Source: Chloroflexota bacterium (GTDB lineage Bacteria; Chloroflexota; Anaerolineae; Promineifilales; Promineifilaceae). From it: a stretch of 42,130 bases of DNA. The stretch covers positions 1-42,130 of the forward strand of contig JAJRVV010000174.1 of the NCBI GenBank assembly GCA_024277135.1. The letters run 5' to 3'. Made by a program: the position numbers and the translations under genes. The notes under the pieces were generated by a model. It saw only the letters and a list, made by a program, of their open reading frames with translations, did no database searches and was not told the origin of the DNA. Below are positions 33,767 to 41,989 of this stretch, piece by piece. The first letter of the stretch is position 1. The number at the start of each line of letters is the position of its first letter.

Positions 33767-34870
33767 ATGCGTGACACGAACGCCGACTTATTACACCAGG
33801 CCAAACAAGCCATCAAGGCAAAACAAAAGCTGCCGGCCCGCCGCCTGCTCCAGCAAGCTATCCTGGCTGACCCACGCGATCATCGGGCGTGGGCGTGGAT
33901 GGCGGCGCTGGCGCCATCGGCCAATGCCGGCATGGATTACATCCGGCAGGCGGAGAAATTAGCGCCCGACGACCCGTTTGTGCAAAAGGTGAAGGGATGG
34001 CTGGACAAACAAATACGCCCCGCGGCCACCGCCGCGCCCGCCGTCCCCCCAGAACCCTCTGCTGAACCTGAGTCGGTTGCCGCACCCGTTCGTCGTTCCT
34101 GGCAAACGGCCGTCATTTGGGGCAGCATCGTCACGTTGATTGTGATCCTAGTCGGCATGGGCAGCGTGGCGCTTTGGGGCTGGCTTTCCCAACCAGATAT
34201 GGCAGCAGCAGAAACGGCCGTCCTACGCCAACCGATTGAGACCGACCCATCTACCAACCTACCAGCCGCCCGACCGCCGGCAGCAGCCACGCCGCCATCC
34301 AGCCGGCCCGAACCAACCAATGAAGCGATTGGCGTACCGGCCAAAAATATCGCTGCCAATCACAACCAGAAAAACTCACCGCGCCCCACCTGGACGCCCA
34401 CGCCAATCCCCACCAACACCCCCCTCCCCACGCCCACCCCTGTTCCCACTTTCATCAGTCCTAATAATAGCAAGCCGACGTCACGGCCGTTTGGCGTGGG
34501 CGCTAACGAGCGCTGGGTGGACGTAGACCTGACCCGGCAAACTTTCACCGCCTACGAGGGGGATATTCCGGTCATGACCACCCTCATCTCCAGCGGGCTG
34601 CCGCAATATCCCACCGTCACCGGCCAATTCCGCGTCTGGCTGCGCTATGAGAGCCAAACCATGGACGGCCGTCGCCTCGGCTACGACTACTACCTGGAAG
34701 ACGTGCCCTACGTCATGTACTTTTACCAAGATTACGCCCTGCACGGCACCTACTGGCACAACAATTTCGGCACGCCCATGAGTCACGGCTGCGTCAACAT
34801 GCGCATCGAAGACGCCGAATGGTTGTTTAACTGGTCCCAACTCGGAACGGTTGTCAACGTTCATTACTAA
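33767..34870 (+). CDS. membrane-anchored L,D-transpeptidase (YkuD)
   Basis: The 367-residue protein has a TPR-like N-terminal helical domain (residues ~5-70, LLHQAKQAIKAKQKLPARRL onward) in the cytoplasm, a single membrane helix at ~112-135, a Pro/Thr-rich linker (WTPTPIPTNTPLPTPTPVPT, ~210-230) outside, and a YkuD domain (~250-367) with HGTYWHNNFG and the catalytic SHGCVNM (Cys342). It forms 3-3 crosslinks in peptidoglycan or attaches proteins. A cytosolic TPR fused to an external YkuD domain is unusual and could couple cell-wall work to internal partners. It is co-transcribed with the amidase and the STAS-like gene 11 bases downstream. Confidence 0.85.
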   Translation: MRDTNADLLHQAKQAIKAKQKLPARRLLQQAILADPRDHRAWAWMAALAPSANAGMDYIRQAEKLAPDDPFVQKVKGWLDKQIRPAATAAPAVPPEPSAEPESVAAPVRRSWQTAVIWGSIVTLIVILVGMGSVALWGWLSQPDMAAAETAVLRQPIETDPSTNLPAARPPAAATPPSSRPEPTNEAIGVPAKNIAANHNQKNSPRPTWTPTPIPTNTPLPTPTPVPTFISPNNSKPTSRPFGVGANERWVDVDLTRQTFTAYEGDIPVMTTLISSGLPQYPTVTGQFRVWLRYESQTMDGRRLGYDYYLEDVPYVMYFYQDYALHGTYWHNNFGTPMSHGCVNMRIEDAEWLFNWSQLGTVVNVHY

Positions 34871-34881
34871 AGGAAAGCGCT

Positions 34882-35322
34882 ATGCCCATCAGTCGCAACC
34901 AAGAGGGAGACAACGTCATCTACACCATCACCGGGCCATTCGACGTTGAAACCGCCAACCAGTATCAAGATATGAATGCCGAGGATTACAACATCATCGG
35001 CGATGCGCTGGGAGCCATCATAGATTTTCGACCGATGGACAAAGTCACGGTTTCTGGCCTGCGCGCCATCCAGCGGCGGCTGCAAGGCGTTCGGTTTGAC
35101 ACCCCGGTCGCCTTTGTGGGCAACACCGAAAGTATCTTCATCACCTTTTTGCGCGGACTGGAAGCGTTAACCAGCCGGGGTAAAAGCCGTTTTGGTTTTT
35201 TCGACAACATGAAAGAGGCGGTTTCCTGGATTGACGCCTGGTACGTCACCCACCAAAAAGATCGGAAACTGCTGCGGGGACAAGTCACAACAGAGATAAA
35301 ACCTCTAAAACCCAACACGTAA
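34882..35322 (+). CDS. STAS/SpoIIAA-like protein
   Basis: The 146-residue protein (MPISRNQEGDNVIYTITGPF) has alternating beta-alpha units like a STAS or SpoIIAA-like fold: VIYTITGPFD, AIIDFRPMDKVTVSGLRAIQ, PVAFVGN, FLRGLEAL and KEAVSWIDAWY. Anti-sigma antagonists carry a phosphorylatable Ser after DF; here DFRPMDKVTVS has a Ser seven residues later, so regulation of this kind is possible but unproven. It sits in a run of plus-strand genes between the transpeptidase and purA; the gap to purA is 27 bases. AAAGGAAAG serves as its ribosome site. Confidence 0.55.
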   Translation: MPISRNQEGDNVIYTITGPFDVETANQYQDMNAEDYNIIGDALGAIIDFRPMDKVTVSGLRAIQRRLQGVRFDTPVAFVGNTESIFITFLRGLEALTSRGKSRFGFFDNMKEAVSWIDAWYVTHQKDRKLLRGQVTTEIKPLKPNT

Positions 35323-35349
35323 CTCTGCCCAATTACAGGAGAAAAAGAA

Positions 35350-36639
35350 ATGCCATTAGACATTATCATCGGCGCGCAATGGGGCGATGAAGGCAAAGGA
35401 CGTATCACCGATTTATTGGCTTCTCAGGCCAGCATCGTGGCCCGGTACAGCGGCGGCGACAACGCCGGTCACACCGTTACCGTCAAGGGCAAGATTTTCA
35501 AGCTGCACCTGATTCCATCCGGCATCATCCACCAGGATGCACTGTGCCTGATTGGGGATGGCGTGGTCATCAATCCCACGACTTTACTGCGGGAGATGGA
35601 TGAGTTGGCCCAGCGGGGAATTGATGTGTCGCCCAACCAATTGCAAATCAGCCGGGGGGCGCATCTCATCACCCCGGCGCACATTGCTCTGGACAAAGCG
35701 GCCGAAGCCCGGCGGGGCCACGGGGCGATTGGCACCACGCTGCGCGGCATCGGCCCGGCCTACACCGATAAGGCGGCGCGGTCTGGCCTGCGCGCCGGTT
35801 TGCTGGCCGATCCGGAAGGATTGGCCGATGCCTTGAGCCAGCATGTCGCCGCTAAAAATGAAATTTTGACCCGAATTTATGGAGCAGAGCCGTTGGATGC
35901 GACGGCCGTCGCCGCCCAATACGCCCAATTTGGCCAACGATTACGGCCGTACCTGGTAGATGGGCATGTGGTAGTACACCAGGCGCTGGCCGACGGCCGT
36001 GCTGTTTTGGCCGAAGGGGCGCAAGGCACCTTCCTCGACCTCAATCACGGAACCTACCCCTTCGTCACCAGCTCCCACCCCACCGCCGGCGGGGCGCTGG
36101 TCGGTTTAGGCGTCGGCCCCAAACAGGCGCGCCGCGTCATCGGCGTGGCCAAAGCGTTCACCAGCCGGGTGGGCGGCGGCCCCTTCCCCTGCGAACTGGC
36201 GGGAGAGACGGCGGCCCGGCTGCGCGGAACCGGCGAAAATCCATGGGATGAGTACGGAACCACCACCGGCCGTCCCCGCCGCGTCGGTTGGCTCGACCTG
36301 GTGATGCTGCGCCACGCCGTCGCCATCAACAGCCTCACCGAACTGGTGTTGACCAAGCTGGACATCCTCAGCGGCCTGAAGGAACTGCCGCTGTGCGTGG
36401 CTTATGAATTGGATGGGAAGCGCATCGCCCATTTCCCCACCGACCCGAATTTGTTGGCCCGCTGCCAGCCCATTTACGAGAAGCTGCCCGGCTGGGAGTA
36501 CGACATCACCCAGGCGCGCGCGATGGCTGAACTGCCGCCAACCGCCCGCCGGTACATTGATTTTGTGATCGAAATGCTGGACATTCCCATCAGCGTCGTT
36601 TCCGTGGGGCCGGGACGAGAACAGACGATTTTTATGTGA
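35350..36639 (+). CDS. purA: adenylosuccinate synthase
   Basis: The 429-residue enzyme condenses IMP and aspartate with GTP to adenylosuccinate, the first step from IMP to AMP. The P-loop QWGDEGKGR (~10-18), NAGHTV (~38-43), GTTLRGIGPAYTDKAAR (~125-140), the GTP-site GTFLDLNHGTYPFVTSS and the Asp-binding loop EYGTTTGRPRRVGWLDL are all present and in family order. Length is standard. AGGAG lies eight bases upstream of ATG. Together with the preceding wall genes it forms a closely spaced plus-strand cluster, although its promoter could lie within that cluster. Confidence 0.96.
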   Translation: MPLDIIIGAQWGDEGKGRITDLLASQASIVARYSGGDNAGHTVTVKGKIFKLHLIPSGIIHQDALCLIGDGVVINPTTLLREMDELAQRGIDVSPNQLQISRGAHLITPAHIALDKAAEARRGHGAIGTTLRGIGPAYTDKAARSGLRAGLLADPEGLADALSQHVAAKNEILTRIYGAEPLDATAVAAQYAQFGQRLRPYLVDGHVVVHQALADGRAVLAEGAQGTFLDLNHGTYPFVTSSHPTAGGALVGLGVGPKQARRVIGVAKAFTSRVGGGPFPCELAGETAARLRGTGENPWDEYGTTTGRPRRVGWLDLVMLRHAVAINSLTELVLTKLDILSGLKELPLCVAYELDGKRIAHFPTDPNLLARCQPIYEKLPGWEYDITQARAMAELPPTARRYIDFVIEMLDIPISVVSVGPGREQTIFM

Positions 36640-36651
36640 ACAGGAAGTTTT

Positions 36652-36879
36652 ATGATTACCGACTACGACAGCATCATCATCGGATCAGGGGCGGGCGGAT
36701 TGACGACGGCCGTGGCCCTGGCACAGGCCGGCCAAAAAGTGTTGATTCGGCAAATTGTGGGCGGCCGTCTGCGGGATTTGCTGAACCAAAATGGGCCGGA
36801 ATTCCCCATCTACCCGTCTGAGGACGTAACCCAATGGCCGGAACATTTGCAACAGCGGATTGCTAACCGACGGCAGTAG
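36652..36879 (+). pseudogene. truncated FAD/NAD(P)-binding oxidoreductase fragment
   Basis: A 75-codon frame begins with YDSIIIGSGAGGLTTAVALA-QAGQKVLI, the ADP-binding beta-alpha-beta unit of carotenoid-isomerase-like or phytoene-desaturase-like flavoproteins. After residue ~33 the sequence changes to RQIVGGRLRDLLNQNGPEFP and ends WPEHLQQRIANRRQ, which I do not recognise as part of any flavoprotein. The rest of the 450-500-residue enzyme is missing. A GGCCGT-containing octamer-like segment (36762-36768) lies at the junction. It looks like the remnant of a deletion, fused to the tail of another gene. It follows purA by 12 bases with a good AGGAAG site, so it may still be translated. Confidence 0.6.
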
Positions 36880-36905
36880 CGGGCTTTCTGTTCTAACGTG
36901 GGGTT

Positions 36906-36939
36906 GAATTAGCCGAATTCAGGCTACTTTGGCTAATTC
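36906..36939. terminator. hairpin between converging genes
   Basis: GAATTAGCC (36906-36914) and GGCTAATTC (36931-36939) are exact complements around 16 bases; a third TTAGCC copy follows at 36941-36946. It probably stabilises or ends both converging messages; no long T tract is present. Confidence 0.5.
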
Positions 36940-36960
36940 ATTAGCCAAATTCATGGTAAT

Positions 36961-37938
36961 CTAAATTTCCCACTGGAAATGAACCAGGTAGCTGATAAAG
37001 TAAGCGCCCTGCCATCTGTCCACGCCAACCACCCAGGTTCCCCAATCAAATTCATCCCCCTCGGCGGCGGGGCGGTAGAATGAGACGTAATGGGTTTGCT
37101 GATAGCCGTCGGGCAGGCGCACGATGCCGGCGGTGCTGCCGGCCAGGATTTCGTCGCAGGCGGTTTCGGTGGCGGGCAGCAGGTCTTTTTGCAGGTCGGG
37201 CAGGATGGTTTGGCGGAAGGGGCCGACGATGGTTTGGCCGCTGCCATCTTCTACCCCCCAATCGAGACTGACGCTGCTGCTGAACAGGTCTGCGATCTCC
37301 TCTGCGGTGATGATGACGCCAGGGTTCCACCAGGCGGTGTGGATGCGGATGCCGCGTTCGGGGTGGATGAGTTGGGCTAATTGACGGCCGTCTTGCTCAG
37401 CAATGGCCGCGCGCAAATCCGCCAGCAATTGGGTGACTTCCTCGTCTTCACAGAAGTTGACGGCCGTTTCCGTGAGAAAGCGACTGTTCACCCATCCATC
37501 CAACCCATCAGCCTTGATGGGAACCCAGGTGGAGGCCGACACCGCCTGCCCGGAGCCGCTCATCCTGATGCCGCCCGCGTCGGGCGCCAGTTCGCCGACA
37601 ACGCCAAAATCAACGCCGGGACCAGAGCGGACGTTGAGCGTGTCGTCGCTGGTGACGTAGGCTACCTGGTAGGTTGGGGTCTCGCTTTTGGGGCGGGGGG
37701 TGGCGGTGGATGCGGGATTGACGGCCGTTTCCCCGGCATCAATGTCGCGGGGGATGTTGTTTGCATCCATGGTGGGCGCGGCGGGCAAGCCGCCAGTCAG
37801 ATCGGCGGGAACGGTGGCGGCGACGATGGGGGTGGGCAGCGTCAGGTCAGCCGATTCTTCCGGCGTCCCTGGCGCGCAGGCGGCAACGAGGAGGATGAGT
37901 GATAATGTTAAACCCAGGAAACGGAACTTGAATTTCAT
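36961..37938 (-). CDS. SH3b-domain lipoprotein
   Basis: The 325-residue exported lipoprotein starts at ATG 37938 (MKFKFRFLGLTLSLILLVAA, lipobox VAAC, Cys21) after GGAG; upstream codons to 37962 are unsupported. An Ala/Thr/Pro-rich linker (~25-85) leads to a bacterial SH3 domain at ~90-155 (SDDTLNVRSGPGVDFGVVGE, then WVPIKADGLDGWVNSRFL), which usually binds wall peptides. The C-terminal ~150 residues, with a block like HPERGIRIHTAWWNPG and ITAEEIADLF, form a separate domain also known from other SH3b lipoproteins of Chloroflexota, function unknown. It acts at the outer face of the membrane. Confidence 0.82.
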   Translation of the reverse strand: MKFKFRFLGLTLSLILLVAACAPGTPEESADLTLPTPIVAATVPADLTGGLPAAPTMDANNIPRDIDAGETAVNPASTATPRPKSETPTYQVAYVTSDDTLNVRSGPGVDFGVVGELAPDAGGIRMSGSGQAVSASTWVPIKADGLDGWVNSRFLTETAVNFCEDEEVTQLLADLRAAIAEQDGRQLAQLIHPERGIRIHTAWWNPGVIITAEEIADLFSSSVSLDWGVEDGSGQTIVGPFRQTILPDLQKDLLPATETACDEILAGSTAGIVRLPDGYQQTHYVSFYRPAAEGDEFDWGTWVVGVDRWQGAYFISYLVHFQWEI

Positions 37939-38133
37939 GTAAAACTCTCCATTTTTCGGCATGTTTTGCCCTTACTGTAGCAAGAAGCGGGCGGAGATGA
38001 CCACCAAAAAGCTGTGAAAACGGCCGTGCCGCCACGAAAATATGACGTTAAAATGAATCTGGTAGTTCCGCAGCGGGAACGAAAACGGCCGTCCCGGCGT
38101 CTGGAACATACAATTTGGTAAAGGAAGAACGAG

Positions 38134-38772
38134 ATGAACAAACAAGTTTTGGAATGGATTGTGCTGGTTCTGCTGGGCGCGATTTTGCTGACGGCGTGCG
38201 GCGGTAGCGCCGCTGAACCGGAGGCGGCCGAGTTAGCAGATGCGTTCACCGCCGAAATTGTGGCGGATAAGCCGGAACCGACGGCCGTGCCCACAGTGGC
38301 AGCAGTGGCAGAGGTGGATGAGTCGGAAACGGCCGTTCCCGCTCCAGAAGTGGGGGCTGTCATTGCCGGCGCCGACACTGCCGCCATCGCCATCACCTCG
38401 GAGCTGGCGATCACCCTGCATCGCAGCGGCGGCTTTGCCGGACTGGACGAGACGTGGCACATCGGAACGGATGGCTGGCTGAGAGATGGACAAAATGAGG
38501 CGTTGAGCCAGGTCAGCGATGAAACATTGGCGGCTTTAGCCGCTCAGGTAGATCAGGCGGATTTTTTCAATCTGGCCCCGGAATATCTGCCCAAAGATAC
38601 TTGTTGTGACCGCTTTTTCTACACAGTTACCGTTAACGATGGCAGCCGCACCCACGCCGTCAACACCATTGATGACGCCCCCAATGCGCCGGATGGGTTG
38701 TGGATGTTAATTTCGGCCATCATGACGGCCGTGAATGAGACGCCGTCGCCCACCGAGCAGCTCATTTGCTAA
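38134..38772 (+). CDS. lipoprotein, possibly with emfourin-like domain
   Basis: The 212-residue protein has a lipoprotein signal (MNKQVLEWIVLVLLGAILLT, lipobox LTAC, Cys22), an Ala/Pro/Glu-rich linker (~25-85), and a C-terminal domain of ~105 residues. In that domain ITLHRSGGFAGLDETWHI is followed by a LAALAAQVDQADFFNL helix and RFFYTVTVNDGSRTHAV, a layout I associate with emfourin-like protealysin inhibitors; this match is from memory and tentative. A Cys pair (DTCCDRF) may form a disulfide outside the cell. Ribosome site GGAAG is present. Its last 11 bases overlap the 3' end of the convergent thioredoxin-fold gene. Confidence 0.65.
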   Translation: MNKQVLEWIVLVLLGAILLTACGGSAAEPEAAELADAFTAEIVADKPEPTAVPTVAAVAEVDESETAVPAPEVGAVIAGADTAAIAITSELAITLHRSGGFAGLDETWHIGTDGWLRDGQNEALSQVSDETLAALAAQVDQADFFNLAPEYLPKDTCCDRFFYTVTVNDGSRTHAVNTIDDAPNAPDGLWMLISAIMTAVNETPSPTEQLIC

Positions 38773-39406
38773 CGGCCGTCGCCACACGTTCCAACACCGC
38801 CGCTTCATCCACCACCCCTTCGATATGGACACGGCCGTTGATGATGGTGTGCGGCAAGTAGGCGGCCGAATAACGCATGGCGGCGGCGGGGAACTGGTCG
38901 GACATGATGAGAAAAGCCCGCACCTGGGCATGATTGACAGCCAGGCCAAAGGCAATTTTCGCCATCAGCGATCCGGCTTTGTCGTCGGCGGCGGTCAGGA
39001 CCTCGATGTTGACATCTTGCTGCAACTGGCGCAGCTTGATGCGGGTCATCGGTTCCAGGGTTTGGCCGCGAAATGAAACGACTTGCACGGCCGTGATCAA
39101 TGACGTTAACTGATACCCCTTGGGCCAGCCGATCAAACGCGCGCCAAAATCATGCGTCTCCCCATCCCGCTCCCCTTGCACGCCAATCACCGGATAGTAT
39201 GGGTAGTTCACCCGGCGGGGAAACAGGCGAAAATGGATGGTTTCAAATTTATCGGCCAAAGCGCGGCAGAGGACGGCCGTTTCCCGCTCCGCCTCGCTCT
39301 CGTTTTCGCCCCCCCACATATGCAAATGCACCGGTTCCGGCAAATGCCCTAGGAAATCCGGTAACTGTTCCCAGGTTTCTGCGTCAAAAGGATGATTCGT
39401 CGTCAT
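38762..39406 (-). CDS. thioredoxin-fold protein without active-site cysteines
   Basis: The 214-residue protein has the two-module layout of protein disulfide oxidoreductase (PDO/glutaredoxin-like). In the second module, VNIEVLTAADDKAGSLMAKI takes the place of the usual TPTCPYCP-like strand-helix, followed by VRAFLIMSDQFPAAAMRYSA and the cis-Pro-like loop AYLPHTIINGRV. No CxxC is left in either module; the only Cys is in AVLCRALADKF. It keeps the fold but should lack disulfide activity, so it may be a binding or scaffold protein. The fold assignment is by pattern, without a structural search. It is divergent from the second PLP gene. Confidence 0.6.
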   Translation of the reverse strand: MTTNHPFDAETWEQLPDFLGHLPEPVHLHMWGGENESEAERETAVLCRALADKFETIHFRLFPRRVNYPYYPVIGVQGERDGETHDFGARLIGWPKGYQLTSLITAVQVVSFRGQTLEPMTRIKLRQLQQDVNIEVLTAADDKAGSLMAKIAFGLAVNHAQVRAFLIMSDQFPAAAMRYSAAYLPHTIINGRVHIEGVVDEAAVLERVATAVSK

Positions 39407-39429
39407 TTACTAAATACCTCTGGGGGATT

Positions 39430-39684
39430 TATAATCTGCGGGCGAAAAAATGACAACCTTTGGAGAACATGACGCCCCTTTTTATTGACCTGCGCCGCCA
39501 GACGCGAACGTGCAGTTACCAGGCAAGCCAAAATACCGATCAGTTCACCAACCGAGCCAAAAGAGAGCCATCAAGCCATAGGCGGCCAACGGCCGTCCTT
39601 CACAGTAACCTGTCCAGCCTTCTTTGTCCAAACGGAGGACAAAGATTACAATCCTTCCCAAATAAATTACGAATGGAGGTAACG
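39430..39684 (+). promoter_or_regulatory. promoter and long leader of the second PLP gene
   Basis: TATAAT (39430-39435) with a weak -35 TTACTA (39407-39412) at 17 bases would start transcription near 39442, giving a leader of ~240 bases. The leader holds an 8-bp hairpin, CTTTGTCC/GGACAAAG (39622-39629 with 39637-39644), shortly before the GGAGGT ribosome site. It does not match a SAM riboswitch that I know. Confidence 0.4.
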
Positions 39685-40833
39685 ATGAGCCAAACCGATG
39701 AAAACCTGCATTTTGAAACCCTGACCGTCCACGCCGGGATAGAACCAGACCCGGTCAGCGGCGCGGTGATGACGCCGATTTACCAGACCTCGACCTATGC
39801 CCAGGAAGACGTGGCCGTCCACAAAGGGTACGAGTATTCGCGGACGGATAATCCCACCCGAACCGCTTTGCAAAACTCGCTGGCGGCGCTGGAAGGGGGG
39901 CGGCACGCGCTGGCCTTTGCCTCTGGCATGGCGGCGATTGACACGATATTGCGATTGATCAAACCGGGCCAGCACGTGCTGTCGGGCAATGATGTGTATG
40001 GCGGCACGTTTCGGCTTTTTAACAAGATTTTGGCGGATTATGGCATTGAGTTCACGTTTGTGGATACGACCAGCGTCACGGCCGTAACCAACGCCATCCA
40101 ACCCAACACCCAACTGGTCTGGCTGGAGACGCCGACCAACCCCATGCTGCGGCTGACGGACATCGCCGCTGTGGCCGAGGCAGCGCGCCAGGTGAGGGCT
40201 TGGTTGGGGGTGGACAACACCTTTGCTTCGCCCGCTTTGCAACGGCCGTTAACCCTGGGCGCTGATTTCGTCGTCCACAGTACCACCAAATACATCGGCG
40301 GTCATTCCGATGTGGTGGGCGGCGTGATAGTGTTGAATGACACGGCCGTGTACGAACAGCTCAAATTCCTGCAAAACGCCATCGGCGCCGTGCCGGGGCC
40401 GATGGACTGCTTCCTCACCCTGCGCGGCATCAAGACCCTGGCTCTGCGCATGGCCGCCCACTGCCGCAACGCGGCACAAATCGCCCAATTTTTGGCCGAC
40501 CATCCGGCCGTGGCCGAGGTTATTTATCCCGGTTTGGAGAGCCACCCCCAATACGAATTGGCGCGGCGGCAAATGTCCGGGCCGGGCGGCATGATTTCTT
40601 TCATCCTGCATGGCGGCGAGGCGATGGCGCGGCAGGCAGCGCGGCGGACGAAGCTGTTCACCCTGGCCGAATCGCTGGGCGGGGTGGAATCGCTCATCGA
40701 ACTGCCGGCGCCGATGACCCACGCCTCGGTGGCCGATTCGCCGCTGGCAGTGGATCCGGGGCTGGTGCGGATTTCGGTGGGGATTGAGAACGCGGGGGAT
40801 TTGATTGAGGATTTGCGGCAGGCGTTAGCGTAG
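39685..40833 (+). CDS. cystathionine gamma-synthase/lyase family PLP enzyme
   Basis: The 382-residue protein starts at ATG 39685 (MSQTDENLHFETLTVHAGIE) with GGAGGT four bases upstream; the frame extends back to 39460, but those 75 codons are part of the leader. Fold-type-I PLP enzyme: YEYSRTDNPTR, ASGMAAID, GNDVYGGTFRLF, LETPTNPM and the PLP Lys202 in HSTTKYIGGHSD. Compared with its paralogue at 9459-10649, YGGTFRLF and SRTDNPTR are the forms usual for gamma-synthase/gamma-lyase of the MetB/MetC type; it probably makes or cleaves cystathionine. It is separated from the BrkB-type gene by an octamer repeat hairpin. Confidence 0.9.
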   Translation: MSQTDENLHFETLTVHAGIEPDPVSGAVMTPIYQTSTYAQEDVAVHKGYEYSRTDNPTRTALQNSLAALEGGRHALAFASGMAAIDTILRLIKPGQHVLSGNDVYGGTFRLFNKILADYGIEFTFVDTTSVTAVTNAIQPNTQLVWLETPTNPMLRLTDIAAVAEAARQVRAWLGVDNTFASPALQRPLTLGADFVVHSTTKYIGGHSDVVGGVIVLNDTAVYEQLKFLQNAIGAVPGPMDCFLTLRGIKTLALRMAAHCRNAAQIAQFLADHPAVAEVIYPGLESHPQYELARRQMSGPGGMISFILHGGEAMARQAARRTKLFTLAESLGGVESLIELPAPMTHASVADSPLAVDPGLVRISVGIENAGDLIEDLRQALA

Positions 40834-40836
40834 CCG

Positions 40837-40916
40837 GTATGCAAGTATGCAAGTATGCAAGTATGCAGGTGTGCAGCATTGTGACTTGCAAACTTGCAGA
40901 CTTGCAACCTCGCATT
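40837..40916. repeat. octamer array forming a hairpin
   Basis: Ten 8-base units run from 40837 to 40916: four GTATGCAA-type units, two divergent ones, then CTTGCAAA-type units that are complementary to the first. GCAAGTATGCAAGTATGC pairs with the CTTGCA units with two or three mismatches. The element fills nearly the whole gap between the PLP and BrkB genes. Confidence 0.8.
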
Positions 40917-40921
40917 AAACG

Positions 40922-41974
40922 ATGAAGTTACTACAAGCAATTGGATCGCTGTTTCGGGAGACGGCCGTGCATTGGAGCCGGGATCGCGCTTCCATTTTGG
41001 CGGCGGGATTGGCCTACTACGCCATCTTTTCCCTGGCGCCCTTGCTGGTCATCGCCATTGCCGTGGCCGGGCTGGTCTTTGGCGAAGCCGCTGCCCAGGA
41101 TCAAATCGTGGACATGATTTCCGGGAGTGTAGGGCCGGAAGTGGCGGTGACGATTCAACTCATCATCAAAAATGCCAGTCAAAATAGTTCTGGCGTATGG
41201 GCGACTGGGTTGAGCATCGGCCTGCTGCTGTTGGGCGCGTCGGGGGTGTTCAATCAGCTCAAACGCGCCCTGAATACCATCTGGGGCATCCGCCCCGAAC
41301 CGAAAAACGGCATCATCGCCCTGCTGAAAGCGCGTGCCCTCTCTTTCAGCATGGTGTTGTTGGTCGGCTTTCTGCTGCTGGTGTCGCTGGCTTCGCGTAC
41401 GGTGATGGCGGCGTTGGATGCGTATTTGTCGGAATGGTTGCCCCAGTTGGCGCAAATCTCGCGGCTGGAATTTCTGGTCTCGCTGGGGATGATAACACTG
41501 CTATTCGCCATTATTTTCAAGAGTTTGCCGGATGCCTCTATCGCCTGGCGGGATGTGCTGTTGGGGGCCGGGGTGACGGCGCTGCTGTTCGGGTTGGGCG
41601 AGTATTTGATCGGCCTCTATTTGAGCCGGGGGGTGGATTCGCCATACGGGGCGGCCGGATCGTTGGTGGTGCTGCTGCTGTGGATTTATTACTCGGCGCA
41701 GATTTTACTGTTTGGCGCTGAGTTTACCCAGGTGTATGCCAATAAGTATGGGTCGCGGGTACGGCCGTCGCCGCAGGCGGTGTGGGTGAATGGGGATGCG
41801 CTGCCGCCAATGACGCCACTGCCGGTTGAACCGCCGCCGACAGCGCTGCCCACAGAGATGGTTGTCACTCCCAATCGCCCGCTTTTCCGCCAGATCGCCG
41901 CCGGTCTGTTGGGGGTAGCCGCCGGCCTGTTCCTCAGCTACCTCTCCAGTTTGCGCGGCAGGCAAAAGGATTAA
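40922..41974 (+). CDS. YihY/BrkB-family membrane protein
   Basis: The 350-residue protein has the UPF0761/YihY family sequence: WSRDRASILAAGLAYYAIFS (residues ~18-37) leading into helix 1, the ALNTIWGIRP block (~115-125), and five or six helices up to ~285, including SPYGAAGSLVVLLLWIYYSAQILLFGAEF, which is diagnostic. Once called ribonuclease BN in error, these are inner-membrane proteins of uncertain transport or envelope function. A hydrophilic Pro-rich C-terminal extension (~290-330) and a last helix (~330-346) are extra. ATG follows the octamer repeat; no good ribosome site was seen. Downstream of the stop lie only 156 bases. Confidence 0.85.
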   Translation: MKLLQAIGSLFRETAVHWSRDRASILAAGLAYYAIFSLAPLLVIAIAVAGLVFGEAAAQDQIVDMISGSVGPEVAVTIQLIIKNASQNSSGVWATGLSIGLLLLGASGVFNQLKRALNTIWGIRPEPKNGIIALLKARALSFSMVLLVGFLLLVSLASRTVMAALDAYLSEWLPQLAQISRLEFLVSLGMITLLFAIIFKSLPDASIAWRDVLLGAGVTALLFGLGEYLIGLYLSRGVDSPYGAAGSLVVLLLWIYYSAQILLFGAEFTQVYANKYGSRVRPSPQAVWVNGDALPPMTPLPVEPPPTALPTEMVVTPNRPLFRQIAAGLLGVAAGLFLSYLSSLRGRQKD

Positions 41975-41989
41975 CATAGAGATTCTCGG

